Shown: one piece after another, positions 44,873 to 54,018 of the stretch
How the letters are laid out: every line of letters begins with the position of its first letter
How positions within the stretch are numbered: the first letter of the stretch is position 1
Source of the DNA: Candidatus Electrothrix gigas
Lineage (GTDB): Bacteria > Desulfobacterota > Desulfobulbia > Desulfobulbales > Desulfobulbaceae
Direction of reading: 5' to 3'
NCBI GenBank assembly: GCA_022766165.1
Contig: QYLO01000001.1
Location: 97,490-161,489 of the forward strand
Length of the DNA stretch: 64,000 nt
Position numbers and translations under genes: made by a program
The notes under the pieces: generated by a model
Database searches by the model: none
Told to the model about the DNA's origin: nothing
Seen by the model: only the letters and a program-made list of their open reading frames with translations

Positions 44873-45559
44873 ATGAAAAAACAAGAAGGAAATGTGCTTC
44901 TGCAAGCTGTTAATATTCATAAAAGCTATGGAGCAAAGGAAAACCCGATACCTGTCTTGAGCCGAGTAAATCTGGAAATTACACCCGGTGAAATGCTGGC
45001 CATTGTCGGGGCTTCTGGTTCTGGCAAAACCACCTTGCTGCAAATTCTTGGCTGTCTGGATATCCCGGATAAGGGCGGGCTTTGGTTTGATGGTCAGGGC
45101 CTGACCGAGCTTTCTGATAAACGATTAGCAGCGCATCGAAACAAAAACATAGGGTTTATCTTTCAGTTTCATTATCTGCTCCCAGAGTTTTCAGCCTTGG
45201 AAAACGTGATGATGCCGGGACGCATTGCTGGTTTGGCCCGGAAAAAATTACAAGAGGATGCCCATCAGTTACTTAAGCAGGTTGGGCTAGGGCATCGGGT
45301 CAGCCATCGCAGCGGTGAGTTATCTGGTGGGGAACAGCAGCGGGTTGCTCTGGCCCGGGCCCTTATTATGCGACCTGCTCTGTTATTGGCTGATGAACCT
45401 ACAGGCAACCTGGATTCAGCCAGTGGTCAGCATATCTTTGAACTCCTGACCACGCTCTGTCAGACCCGATCCATGTCACTGGCTATGGTGACCCATAATA
45501 TGCAACTTGCCCAGGCAATGGATCGCTGTTTAACCCTAAAAGACGGGCGGTTGGAATGA
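44873..45559 (+). CDS. lolD: Lipoprotein-releasing ABC transporter ATPase LolD
   Basis: The 228-residue ATPase has Walker [13 protein letters not shown], the Q-loop [16 protein letters not shown], the signature [14 protein letters not shown], Walker [14 protein letters not shown] and the H-loop [24 protein letters not shown] is characteristic of LolD. It starts 15 bp after the permease gene and completes the Lol exporter unit. Confidence 0.95.
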   Translation: MKKQEGNVLLQAVNIHKSYGAKENPIPVLSRVNLEITPGEMLAIVGASGSGKTTLLQILGCLDIPDKGGLWFDGQGLTELSDKRLAAHRNKNIGFIFQFHYLLPEFSALENVMMPGRIAGLARKKLQEDAHQLLKQVGLGHRVSHRSGELSGGEQQRVALARALIMRPALLLADEPTGNLDSASGQHIFELLTTLCQTRSMSLAMVTHNMQLAQAMDRCLTLKDGRLE

Positions 45560-45629
45560 GGTTGCACTGGCTGAAAACCAAGGGTGTTTACCAGAGGTGT
45601 TCGGTTATTTGTTGTTTTTGTTGTTTTTG

Positions 45630-45659
45630 TTGATTTATTCGTTTGAGTAGCAGTATACT
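45630..45659 (+). promoter_or_regulatory. Candidate promoter for lon-ftsY
   Basis: TTGATT at 45630-45635, an 18-bp spacer, and TATACT at 45654-45659, about 105 bp before the lon start. It is preceded by three TGTTGTTTTT-like units (45609-45632). No clear sigma-32 consensus was found. Confidence 0.4.
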
Positions 45660-45764
45660 GTCAACGTGCAACAAAGGCGAGACTCAGATGAACACAGTGA
45701 ACCTATCACAAGGTTTGCGTACGATGTCTTTTAAAATAAAAAAAGGTGAATTTCCGGAGAACAC

Positions 45765-48149
45765 ATGGACGATCAATCACAAAATAAGCAAAAGAATAAA
45801 CCGCAAGATCCAACCTTACTTCCCATACCCAAAGAAGTCCCCATTCTGCCCCTGCATGGATTTGTTTTTTTTCCAGGTATGGGGTTTCCACTCCAAATTG
45901 CCAGCTCGACCTCAAAGCAGTTGGTTGATGAGGCAATGCAAGGTGACCGAATGGTCGGGCTGGTGCTTTGCCATAAAAAACAGGTTGCAGAGGATGAGAC
46001 GATCAGCAGTGCAGATCTGCATCGAGTCGGTGCTGTTGGTTACATTCATAAGGTCTCCAAAACGGAAGAGGGCTATTATCAAGTTTTGGTGAGTGGTATT
46101 CATAAACTCACAGTGAATGCCTTTACTCGAGAAGTCCCGTATATTAAAGGTGAGATCAGCATTCTCCCTATGGAACTCAATGAGCAGGACAGTGAGACCG
46201 AGGCGCTGGTTTTAGGGATTCGTAAAGAGTTTAGAAAACTCGGCGATCTGATCAACCTGCCTGCGGAAATTATGGCCACTATGGATGCGATCAATGATCC
46301 CTTTCATGTTGGCTATCTGGTGACCTCACAGTTGAGTCTGCGGGTGAACAAAGAGCAGGAAATTTTAGAGATCGTTGAGGTCAACCTGATGCTGCATCGG
46401 GTGGCCCGTGAGTTGAACAGGCGGGTCAACACGGCTGAGATGAGCAATAAGCTGCAAGAGGATATCAAAAAGGATATTGACGGCAAGCAACGGGAGTTTT
46501 TTCTCCGCCAGCAGATGCAGGCCATTCGCAAGGAGTTGGGCGAGGAATCTGATGGCAAGGTGGAACTGGAAGAACTGCGGGAACGAGCTGCTGAGGTTGG
46601 TTTAAGCGAAGAGGCCAACAAGGCCGTAGAAAAAGAGCTGACCCGTTTGGACCGAATACCGCCTTCTTCCCCGGAATACTCTGTTTCCCGTAACTATATT
46701 GACTGGATTCTTGATCTGCCCTGGAGTGTTTCTACCGAGGATACCTTGGATTTTACCAAGGCAGAACATGATCTGGAAGAAGAGCATTACGGTCTGGAAA
46801 AGATCAAAAAACGGATTTTAGAGTTCCTTGCTGTTCGTAAGCTGAAAAAGGATATACATGGCCCGATTCTCTGTTTAGCAGGCCCTCCAGGGGTGGGAAA
46901 AACATCTCTGGGTCAGTCCATTGCCCGCACCATGAACCGCAAGTTTTGCCGGATCGCCTTGGGCGGTATGCGGGATGAGGCCGAAATTCGTGGTCACCGA
47001 CGAACCTATATTGGTGCCTTGCCCGGTCGTATTATTCAGAATCTGAAAAAGGTGGGTGCCAATAATCCGGTTATCCTTTTAGATGAGATTGATAAACTGG
47101 GCAATGATTTCCGCGGTGATCCAGCCTCAGCCCTGCTGGAGGTTCTTGATCCAGAGCAGAACTCTACCTTTACAGATCACTATCTGGATATAGAGTTTGA
47201 TCTGTCCAAGGTTATGTTTATTGCTACCGCCAATATGCTGGATACCATTCCTGGTCCGCTGCGGGACAGAATGGAGGTGGTGGAGCTGTCCAGTTACACG
47301 GAAAATGAAAAGCTGGCCATTGCCCGCAAATATCTGCTGAAAAAACAGCTTACAGAACATGCCCTGACAGAAGAGAATCTGGAAATGGATGATGAGGCCC
47401 TGCTGGCTGTGATTCGTTCCTACACCAGAGAGGCAGGTGTGCGTAATCTGGAGCGTCAGTTGGCTGCGATCTGTCGTGGTGTTGCTGCAAACCTTGCCCG
47501 GGGCTGGAGTGATAAAACCGTGGTGACAGCGGATAATCTCTATGACTTCCTTGGAGTGGTAAACTATACATCAGAGATGAAGGCTCGAACCTGGGGACCT
47601 GGACTGTCCACAGGGCTGGCTTGGACACCAGTGGGCGGTCAGATCCTCTTTATTGAGACCTCAAAGATGAAGGGCAAGGGCAGTCTGGCCCTCACCGGTA
47701 AGCTGGGCGATGTGATGAAGGAGTCTGCTTCTGCAGCCCTGACCTATATTCGCTCGAATGCTGATGCATTGGGTGTTGATGAGGATATCTTTTCTCAGAT
47801 TGATCTTCATGTTCATGTACCGGACGGAGCAACCCCTAAGGATGGCCCGTCTGCTGGTGTGGCAATGGTCAGCTCCCTGATCTCTGTGATCAGTGAGCAA
47901 ACAGTGCGGCAGGATGTGGCTATGACTGGCGAGATCACCCTGCGCGGTGATGTGTTGCCTGTGGGCGGTATTGCGGAAAAGGTTCTGGCTGCCTTACGGG
48001 CTGGTATTCATGAGCTGGTTCTGCCGGTTCTCAATGAAAAAGACGTGTTGGAGATCCCGGAAGAGGTACGCAAAGGCGTTACATTCCATTATCCGCACAC
48101 TATTGAAGAAGCTCTGGAATTTGTTCTGGAAAAAAAGGATAATGCGTAA
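45765..48149 (+). CDS. lon: ATP-dependent protease Lon
   Basis: The cytoplasmic AAA+ protease degrades damaged and regulatory proteins. The 794-residue protein has an N-terminal LON domain (VPILPLHGFVFFPGMGFPL), a coiled coil, an AAA+ module with Walker A GPPGVGKT at residues 373-380 and VILLDEIDKL, and a C-terminal protease with catalytic Ser696 in DGPSAGVAM and Lys739 in IAEKVLAALRAG. CGGAGAAC precedes ATG 45765. The ftsY start overlaps the stop as TAATG. Confidence 0.96.
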   Translation: MDDQSQNKQKNKPQDPTLLPIPKEVPILPLHGFVFFPGMGFPLQIASSTSKQLVDEAMQGDRMVGLVLCHKKQVAEDETISSADLHRVGAVGYIHKVSKTEEGYYQVLVSGIHKLTVNAFTREVPYIKGEISILPMELNEQDSETEALVLGIRKEFRKLGDLINLPAEIMATMDAINDPFHVGYLVTSQLSLRVNKEQEILEIVEVNLMLHRVARELNRRVNTAEMSNKLQEDIKKDIDGKQREFFLRQQMQAIRKELGEESDGKVELEELRERAAEVGLSEEANKAVEKELTRLDRIPPSSPEYSVSRNYIDWILDLPWSVSTEDTLDFTKAEHDLEEEHYGLEKIKKRILEFLAVRKLKKDIHGPILCLAGPPGVGKTSLGQSIARTMNRKFCRIALGGMRDEAEIRGHRRTYIGALPGRIIQNLKKVGANNPVILLDEIDKLGNDFRGDPASALLEVLDPEQNSTFTDHYLDIEFDLSKVMFIATANMLDTIPGPLRDRMEVVELSSYTENEKLAIARKYLLKKQLTEHALTEENLEMDDEALLAVIRSYTREAGVRNLERQLAAICRGVAANLARGWSDKTVVTADNLYDFLGVVNYTSEMKARTWGPGLSTGLAWTPVGGQILFIETSKMKGKGSLALTGKLGDVMKESASAALTYIRSNADALGVDEDIFSQIDLHVHVPDGATPKDGPSAGVAMVSSLISVISEQTVRQDVAMTGEITLRGDVLPVGGIAEKVLAALRAGIHELVLPVLNEKDVLEIPEEVRKGVTFHYPHTIEEALEFVLEKKDNA

Positions 48150-49363
48150 TGCTTGGTTGGTTTAAGAAGAAAATCTCGGGAAAAGACAGGGAAGAGCAGG
48201 GAGCGGATACAGGGGATACAGCGGCTGTAGCTGCTCCAGAGGCTCCAGAGGCTCCAGAAGTTCTAGAGCCTTTAGGAACTGTAGAACCCCCTGTTCAGGT
48301 CAATGCTGCTGAGGAGCTTGAACAACCACCGGAGTCGGCATCGGACACGCCTGCTTCAGTTGTTGAACCTGCTGGAAAAACTCCTGCAACAGGGGAGGGT
48401 GCAGAGCAGGAAAAACCGCAGCGTCCCTCCATGTTTCAGCGGTTGCAAAAGCGGTTAGGGAAAAGTCGCAACCACTTTGTTCATCGCCTTGATACGCTCT
48501 TTCGCGGTCGGAAAGAAATTGATCAGGAGTTGTTTGACGAATTAGAAGAGATTCTGATTACAGCTGATCTTGGCGTAGGCACGGCAATGGAGTTGCTGGA
48601 TGCAACCAAAGACAGCGTAAAGCGGCAGCAGCTCAGTGATCCCCAGGCATTGAAAGAAGTCTTGCGTGATAAGATTCTTTCTTTTCTCTGCGAATCTGAC
48701 CAACCAGCAGAACTGGTCCTGCCAGCGTCTGGCCCCTTTGTTATTATGGTGGTTGGGGTGAACGGGGTGGGTAAAACCACCTCTATTGGCAAGATTGCCT
48801 CAAAGTTTGTCAAGGCTGGACAGTCTGTGCTGTTGGTGGCCGGTGATACCTTTCGGGCCGCAGCCATTGATCAACTCAAGATCTGGGGGGATCGGATCGG
48901 GGTGGAGGTGGTTGCTGGACTACCCAAATCCGACCCCTCATCCGTGGTGTTTGACGGTGTTGCCAAGGGTGTTGCCAAGGACTATGATGTGGTTATCATA
49001 GACACTGCTGGCCGCCTGCACACCTCGGTCAACCTGATGGAGGAACTAAAAAAAATTAAGCGGGTCATTGGCAAAAACCTGTCAACTGCTCCTCATGAGG
49101 TCATGTTGGTGGTGGATGCTACCACAGGTCAAAATGCGGTTTCCCAGGCCCAGATGTTTCACGAGGCTGTGGGCATTACTGGCCTGACCCTGACCAAACT
49201 CGATGGTACGGCCAAAGGCGGTATTGTCACAAATATCTGTCATGAACTCAAGATCCCGGTTCGTTTTATCGGCATCGGCGAACAGGTGGATGATTTGCGG
49301 GATTTTGCTCCTGAAGAATTTGTTGATGCCCTGTTCAGCGGAGGGGAGGAGAGTGCATCCTGA
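48149..49363 (+). CDS. ftsY: Signal recognition particle receptor FtsY
   Basis: Membrane-associated GTPase that docks SRP-ribosome complexes at the Sec translocon. The 404-residue protein has an acidic Pro/Glu/Ala-rich A domain (about 10-90, with APEAPEA repeats), the N domain (RKEIDQELFDELEEILITAD) and the G domain with GVNGVGKTTSIGKIA, GDTFRAAAIDQLKIW, DTAGRLHTSVNLMEEL and TKLDGTAKGG. It is translationally coupled to lon through TAATG, an uncommon pairing. Confidence 0.95.
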   Translation: MLGWFKKKISGKDREEQGADTGDTAAVAAPEAPEAPEVLEPLGTVEPPVQVNAAEELEQPPESASDTPASVVEPAGKTPATGEGAEQEKPQRPSMFQRLQKRLGKSRNHFVHRLDTLFRGRKEIDQELFDELEEILITADLGVGTAMELLDATKDSVKRQQLSDPQALKEVLRDKILSFLCESDQPAELVLPASGPFVIMVVGVNGVGKTTSIGKIASKFVKAGQSVLLVAGDTFRAAAIDQLKIWGDRIGVEVVAGLPKSDPSSVVFDGVAKGVAKDYDVVIIDTAGRLHTSVNLMEELKKIKRVIGKNLSTAPHEVMLVVDATTGQNAVSQAQMFHEAVGITGLTLTKLDGTAKGGIVTNICHELKIPVRFIGIGEQVDDLRDFAPEEFVDALFSGGEESAS

Positions 49364-49430
49364 GTACAGGAGCCATCCGTTGGATTAAACTCCTCTCCCA
49401 ATCCCTGCAACCCTTTTCCCTTGCTTGCCC

Positions 49431-50282
49431 ATGCAACGCCAGTACACCTATAACAACAACCAGCCCGGCTGCGGTGGTTGTCTTCTGATTATTATCCTTC
49501 TCCTGCTGGCCACTGGTGGCTGGCAGGCTGTGGGCAGTTTTGTCTCTACGCTTATCTATATTGTCCTGTTCGGCGGTATTACTCTGTTTGCGGCCTTTTT
49601 TGGTTTTACCAAATATGTTCAGAGTCGGGCAACGGCTTATGCGCAATCGCAGACTGAAAGCCATAACCGCTTTGTCTCTCTTTTAGTCAACATTCTGGTC
49701 TGTGTTGCCAAGGCCGATGGTCATTTCACCAAGTCTGAATTACGGACCATGCTGAATTTTTTTCAGCATTCGCTCTATTATAATCAGGAGCAGATGTACT
49801 GGGTCAAGCAACTGATCAAAGAGGCTTGTGATACTGATCAGGATCTGGAAGAACTTCTTACCGAATTTCGTAACAACTTTGCCTATGAGCCCCGCCTGAT
49901 TCTCTTAGAGCTGGTTTACCAGATAGTTTTTACCAAGAAACCGGTCAATGAAGAGGAGCTGCATCTTGCCCGCAAAATTGGTCAATTTCTCAGGGTGAGT
50001 GATTATGAGCGGCAAACTATAGAGAATAAGTACCGCTATGGACATCAGCATCACAGTACCTCTGGCGGTGTGCCTTCTGAACAGCGGTATTATGCTGTAC
50101 TTGGGGTTGAAAAGGGGGCTAATTTTGCTGCTATTAAAAAATCTTATCGTAAGCTTTCTATGCAGTACCACCCGGATAAGGTGGCGCATCTTGGGGAGGA
50201 GTTTAAGGGGGTAGCTGAGGAGAAGATGAAGGAGATTAATGCGGCCTATGATTACTTTCGGAAGAAGTTTGGGGAGAGTTAG
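49431..50282 (+). CDS. DjlA-like co-chaperone: membrane helix, TerB and DnaJ domains
   Basis: From ATG 49431 (283 residues): two hydrophobic segments near the N-terminus ([37 protein letters not shown]), then a TerB-type domain (about 85-190; [18 protein letters not shown]), and a C-terminal J domain with [19 protein letters not shown] and YHPDK (HPD motif). This is the DjlA layout, a membrane-tethered DnaK partner involved in envelope stress. The ribosome site is weak; a TTG at 49425 is also in frame. Confidence 0.83.
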   Translation: MQRQYTYNNNQPGCGGCLLIIILLLLATGGWQAVGSFVSTLIYIVLFGGITLFAAFFGFTKYVQSRATAYAQSQTESHNRFVSLLVNILVCVAKADGHFTKSELRTMLNFFQHSLYYNQEQMYWVKQLIKEACDTDQDLEELLTEFRNNFAYEPRLILLELVYQIVFTKKPVNEEELHLARKIGQFLRVSDYERQTIENKYRYGHQHHSTSGGVPSEQRYYAVLGVEKGANFAAIKKSYRKLSMQYHPDKVAHLGEEFKGVAEEKMKEINAAYDYFRKKFGES

Positions 50283-50601
50283 TTGAGGACTAAAAAGGTC
50301 TATTCCGACTGTTTTGAGGTGTATTTTTTTGATAAAAAGATCTGATTTTTGGATTTAAAAGTCCACTGGATAGATTAAGAAATCTAAAGTTTGGATTAGG
50401 TTGTCTGAAAATTTGATCTGGAGAGAGGGGTTTTTGATTAATGCAATTTCTTCAAAAGGAAAGCCGCCGCACAAAGGTACTTCGCCTCACATTTCAGATG
50501 ATCCTCACCGAGCTTCAAAGGGAACCTTTTTGCTCTGCACACTCTGTATAATATCTTCCTGTATCCTTTCAGTATATTAAATTTCCTTTACGAGTAAAAT
50601 A
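50283..50601. other. Intergenic region, no gene
   Basis: About 320 bp of AT-rich spacer. A perfect TATAAT (50547-50552) lies 50 bp before the next start, but no matching -35 is present. A TTTACGAG just before ATG 50602 is the only ribosome-site-like stretch, and it is weak. Confidence 0.4.
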
Positions 50602-51453
50602 ATGCCCAGATATCTCCTTGTAGTCATCACCCTTCTTTGCTCTCTCTTTCCTTTGGTCACGCAGCAGTCCCTAGCAAAGGATTTTCCCCAGCGTATCGTC
50701 TCCCTTGGCCCGATCAACACGGAAAATATCTATCTGCTGGGAGCCGAAGATCGGCTGGTCGGGAATACCAACTATTGCGTTCGCCCGGAAGCAGCCAAGA
50801 GCAAAGAAAAAATCGGCTCAGTCATGCAGATCTCCATTGAAAAGATCCTCAGTCTGCGGCCAGACCTTATCCTTGCCACAGGTCTGACCTCGCCGACCCA
50901 ACTGAAAAAGCTTAAGGAGCTGGGACTACGGGTGGTGCAATTTCAACAGCCCAAGTCCTTTGCTGAAATTTGCATTCAATTCCGTCGTATCGGTACACTG
51001 CTTGGTTTAGAAGAACGGGCTAAAGAGGTCATTCGCAAGGCTGAAAAAAAGGTTGCAGCAGTTCAAGCAGCAACAGCGGCTTTGCCCCGATCCAAGGTCT
51101 TTCTTCAGATTGGCTCTCGACCGCTTTTTGGGGCAGCACCTGACTCCTTTACCCATGACTTTATTGCCCTAAGTAATGGAATCAACATTATCGGTGAACA
51201 GAAGCACGGCATAGTCAGTTATGAAAAGGTGTTGCTCAAAAATCCTGATGTGATCATTATCGCAATGATGGGCAGTGAAAGTGGTATTGCCCAAGAGGAA
51301 AAAAAGAGATGGCTCGGTTTTCCAATGCTTACCGCTGTGCAGAACCAACAGGTATATGTAGTCAGTCCAGATATTGCCTGTAGTCCCTCACCAGCTACCT
51401 TTGCAGAAACTCTTGCCATTATGGCAGGTCTTATTCATCCTGAGCTGAAATAG
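50602..51453 (+). CDS. Periplasmic metal-complex binding protein (BtuF/TroA-like)
   Basis: The 283-residue protein has a signal peptide (YLLVVITLLCSLFPLVTQQSLA) and the helical-backbone binding-protein fold used for cobalamin, haem or siderophores: RIVSLGPINTENIYLLGAED, SIEKILSLRPDLILATG, and a C-terminal SPDIACSPSPATFAETLA. The ligand is unknown. No permease or ATPase is next to it, so it must serve a distant transporter or a non-transport role. A B12 riboswitch lies about 850 bp downstream, which makes a corrinoid ligand plausible but unproven. Confidence 0.8.
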   Translation: MPRYLLVVITLLCSLFPLVTQQSLAKDFPQRIVSLGPINTENIYLLGAEDRLVGNTNYCVRPEAAKSKEKIGSVMQISIEKILSLRPDLILATGLTSPTQLKKLKELGLRVVQFQQPKSFAEICIQFRRIGTLLGLEERAKEVIRKAEKKVAAVQAATAALPRSKVFLQIGSRPLFGAAPDSFTHDFIALSNGINIIGEQKHGIVSYEKVLLKNPDVIIIAMMGSESGIAQEEKKRWLGFPMLTAVQNQQVYVVSPDIACSPSPATFAETLAIMAGLIHPELK

Positions 51454-51510
51454 CTGCAACAGGAATCTTCAAAATCATTCAATCATTCAACACTGGAAAA
51501 GTTAGAAGTT

Positions 51511-52050
51511 ATGGCTAAATGTTCAATATGTAATGTAAAAAAAGGGAAGCGTAAGTGCAAGGCTGACAACACGTTAGTTTGCAGTTTATGCTGTGGTCAA
51601 TCTCGTCATCAGGAAAAATGTACAGGCTGTTCGTTTTACGATAATGCAGAAGTGAGTCGGAACTATCGCAAGGTTCCCTTTTATGGAACGCAGCAAATGG
51701 CTGATTCTATCGAACTCGAACATATCGCTAATGTGATTGAATCAGTCTTTCGTTTTCTTGATGTTGACAGTGACAAACTGTTTCAGGATAGCGAGGCAAG
51801 TAAACTGCTCGAATTGTTTTTTGATAAACATCATTTTAAAGATGAGACACTGCAATTTGCAGATGCCGTTCAGGAAGATCATTACCAGATGCTGTTAGAA
51901 GCGTGTGAGCAAGACTTAAGCACGGTCTCTGTGGAAAAGTTGATACGAGTGATGGCAGCGGTTTATCGATCTATTCAAAGAAGGACCGATGGACGCAGAA
52001 GATACTTGCAGTTTATTGAGCAATATATACCCGTAAGAAGGCAAAGCTAA
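51511..52050 (+). CDS. Zinc-binding hypothetical protein
   Basis: I do not recognise the family. The N-terminal 45 residues hold a dense metal site: Cys4-x2-Cys7, Cys16, Cys24-x2-Cys27-Cys28, His33, Cys37-x2-Cys40, spaced like a cross-brace zinc finger. The remaining 130 residues are predicted helical with no motif. A start at ATG 51511 puts Cys4 in CSICNV. It lies 58 bp after the binding-protein gene on the same strand and may share its transcript. Role unknown. Confidence 0.65.
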   Translation: MAKCSICNVKKGKRKCKADNTLVCSLCCGQSRHQEKCTGCSFYDNAEVSRNYRKVPFYGTQQMADSIELEHIANVIESVFRFLDVDSDKLFQDSEASKLLELFFDKHHFKDETLQFADAVQEDHYQMLLEACEQDLSTVSVEKLIRVMAAVYRSIQRRTDGRRRYLQFIEQYIPVRRQS

Positions 52051-52146
52051 ATTGGATGCGGCTAGAGTGATCGAAAACGTAACTGTGTCTGACTTTCACA
52101 AATCCGATCTTCTCTCACATCCTTATTGATTCGCTGCACATTGCAA

Positions 52147-52152
52147 TATAAT
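52147..52152 (+). promoter_or_regulatory. Possible -10 box upstream of the B12 riboswitch
   Basis: A perfect TATAAT, 15-17 bp downstream of TTGATT/TTATTG, so the -35 is imperfect. It would start the riboswitch transcript near 52159. The rest of 52051-52302 shows no gene. Confidence 0.35.
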
Positions 52153-52302
52153 ACCACTGCATAAGTCTATGTGCCAAAAGGAAAATACCAAGGCGACTGC
52201 TCACTGCTCATTTCCCTTGCAGCTTAGGAACAGACCGGGTAAAGTAAGCACCTCTCATCAACAGAAAAGAGAGATCATGTACTACACGTAGAATGATAAA
52301 AC

Positions 52303-52461
52303 TGCACAGGCGCCTGCAAAGGCCGAACAGGGAACCCGGTGAAAATCCGGGGCGGACCCCGCCGCTGTAATCGCTGACAAACACCGAAACGCCACTGACC
52401 AGAAACGGTCGGGAAGGCCGGTAAGTAGAAGGATGCGAGAGCCAGAAGACCTGCCCGTGCA
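52303..52461 (+). promoter_or_regulatory. Cobalamin (AdoCbl-type) riboswitch aptamer
   Basis: The conserved core is complete and in order: GGGAACCCGGTGAAAATCC and GGGGCGGACCCCGCCGCTG (52330-52368), then TAATC, GCCACTG (52391), CGGGAAGGC (52410) and the B12-box stretch GAGCCAGAAGACCTGCC (52439-52455). Closing helix P1 is TGCAC (52303-52307) with GTGCA (52457-52461). It should bind adenosyl- or a related cobalamin and switch the downstream terminator. Confidence 0.95.
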
Positions 52462-52524
52462 ACAACGCAATCATCCACGAGGATTTTGGATACAGCGTCA
52501 CATTTTAAGGGTATATAAACGGAT

Positions 52525-52575
52525 ATCCCTCTGTTTTACCATGTATTAACTTGGCGAGACAGAGGGATTTTTTTT
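52525..52575 (+). terminator. Riboswitch expression platform: intrinsic terminator
   Basis: Stem ATCCCTCTGT/ACAGAGGGAT (52525-52534 with 52559-52568) followed by eight T (52568-52575). A competing hairpin GGGTATAT/ATATCCC (about 52509-52530) shares its 5' arm and can act as an antiterminator, so the switch likely works by transcription termination. Confidence 0.85.
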
Positions 52576-52713
52576 GCCCTAGCTGCCTCCTGCACGACCT
52601 GCCCACTTGTCTACCCACTTGTGGACAGGTTGGCAATCCTCATTTTCCCTTTTGCAATCAACCTGATCTGTCATCTGACAGGTCGCATCCGCTCAATATA
52701 TGAGGAGAACATC

Positions 52714-53490
52714 ATGAAAATTATCGGCGAAGCAATGCACATTCTCAACCAGGACTTTGTCCAGGCTCTGGAGTCTCTTAACAGGGAGGCTGTAACCCGT
52801 ATGGCACAAGAACAGGTCAAGGCAGGTGCTGAGGCCCTGGATGTAAACTTGGGGCAGGTACGCCAGTTGAGTGAACTTACGCCTTGGCTGGTAGAGACAG
52901 TGCAAGAGGCAGCAGATGTTCCCTTGCTGTTGTCCAGCCATGTATTGCAGCAGCAACGAGCCTTGGAAGTGCATAAGGGCCGAGCCACTATCAATGCAGT
53001 CACGGCTGACCCGGACGATTTGCGTCGGGCCATGGAAATAGCCGGACGTTTTCAGGCGGATCTGGTGGTGTTGCTGGTCTCGTCACAACTCACTCCGTCG
53101 GATGTTGAGGGACGGCTGCTGCTGGCTACCCAGGTACTGGATATAGCGACTGAGGTCGGCTTTCCTTTGCAACAGCTTGCGCTTGATCCAGTGATTGCCT
53201 GCCGAACAGATCCTCATACCTGGACCCTGAGTGCTGGCCTGCCAGATATTGACACCTTACTCCACTCTATTCAGCTCTTGGGTGAACTTGCCGAACCACG
53301 ACTCAGTACCTTAACTGGACTCAGCAATGCCTCAATCTGTTTACCCAAGGGCCAGCGTTCTGCATTCCACTGCCGACTGCTTCCTCTACTGGCCGAGGCT
53401 GGTCTGGATGCAGTGATCATGAACTGCCGTGACAGGAAACTCATGGAGGTGGCTAAAAAACAGGAGTATCCCCAGGCAATGGCGGCATAA
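52714..53490 (+). CDS. Pterin-binding methyltransferase (AcsE/MtgA/MetH-like), B12-controlled
   Basis: The 258-residue protein is a single pterin-binding (DHPS-like) TIM barrel with the methyltransferase layout MKIIGEAMHIL, QVKAGAEALDVNLGQ, INAVTADPDD, LALDPVIACR and LTGLSNASICLPKGQR. AcsE-type enzymes move a methyl group between methyl-tetrahydrofolate and a corrinoid protein. GAGGAG gives the start at ATG 52714, 138 bp after the riboswitch terminator. No corrinoid protein, MetH or Wood-Ljungdahl genes are adjacent. B12 repression of a methyl-H4folate:corrinoid enzyme suggests a B12-linked one-carbon role, perhaps part of a split methionine synthase. Confidence 0.82.
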   Translation: MKIIGEAMHILNQDFVQALESLNREAVTRMAQEQVKAGAEALDVNLGQVRQLSELTPWLVETVQEAADVPLLLSSHVLQQQRALEVHKGRATINAVTADPDDLRRAMEIAGRFQADLVVLLVSSQLTPSDVEGRLLLATQVLDIATEVGFPLQQLALDPVIACRTDPHTWTLSAGLPDIDTLLHSIQLLGELAEPRLSTLTGLSNASICLPKGQRSAFHCRLLPLLAEAGLDAVIMNCRDRKLMEVAKKQEYPQAMAA

Positions 53491-53533
53491 GCAGGCCCTT
53501 TCTGTTCTTCTGCTCTTTTTGCAAGACAGTGTA

Positions 53534-53585
53534 GGGGCGAATCTCTGTGTTCGCCCTTGCTCTGACACAATCTCTATGTTCGCCC
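53534..53585. repeat. REP-like hairpin repeat
   Basis: GGGCGAA (53535-53541) pairs with TTCGCCC at 53550-53556, and a second TTCGCCC follows at 53579-53585, with TCTCTGTG/TCTCTATG loops. It is the small, GC-rich hairpin pattern common between convergent genes. It adjoins the ihfA terminator. Confidence 0.55.
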
Positions 53586-53591
53586 TTGAGC

Positions 53592-53628
53592 AAAAAAAGG
53601 GGACAGATTTCTAAAACCTATCCCCTTT
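53592..53628 (-). terminator. Terminator of the translation operon, after ihfA
   Basis: On the minus strand AAAGGGGA pairs with TCCCCTTT across a mostly paired loop, followed by seven T (plus-strand A run 53592-53598). It lies 52 bp after the ihfA stop. Confidence 0.82.
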
Positions 53629-53679
53629 CCCTATAACTTCCAGTCGTTAAGACGGAAAAATTTTTCTACACACGTTGAT

Positions 53680-54018
53680 TTACTGATTCAACAGCTCACG
53701 CAGGCGTTTGGACGGACGGAAAGAAACCATTTTCCGTTTGGTGATCATCATGGCCTCACCAGTGCGGGGATTACGTCCACGGCGAGGCGATTTATCACGC
53801 ACAGTTAAGGTGCCAAACTGAACTAACTTTAACGACTCACCGCTGACCAAGGTCTCTTTCATAGAGGCAAAAATCGTATCAACAAGCTCTGCTGAGTTGC
53901 GCTGAGACAGGTCAAGCTCTTTATTTATCGCAACAGCCAGCTCTTTTCGAGTGACGTTGGCCTTTTTTCCGTTTTCCTTTTTTGCTTTACTACTTGTTCC
54001 TTTTTTCATTTTACTCAT
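53680..54018 (-). CDS. ihfA: Integration host factor, alpha-type subunit
   Basis: The HU/IHF-fold DNA-bending protein has 112 residues: a Lys-rich extension (MSKMKKGTSSKAKKENGKKA), then VTRKELAVAINKELDLSQ, LKLVQFGTLTVRDKSPRRGRN with the conserved RNPxTGE arm, and ITKRKMVSFRPSKRLRE. The arm RGRNPRTGEAMMI fits DNA binding. ATG 54018 overlaps the pheT stop, but ATG 54009 has better spacing to AAGGA. Position after pheST is the classic ihfA location, which favours IHF-alpha over HU. Confidence 0.88.
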   Translation of the reverse strand: MSKMKKGTSSKAKKENGKKANVTRKELAVAINKELDLSQRNSAELVDTIFASMKETLVSGESLKLVQFGTLTVRDKSPRRGRNPRTGEAMMITKRKMVSFRPSKRLRELLNQ

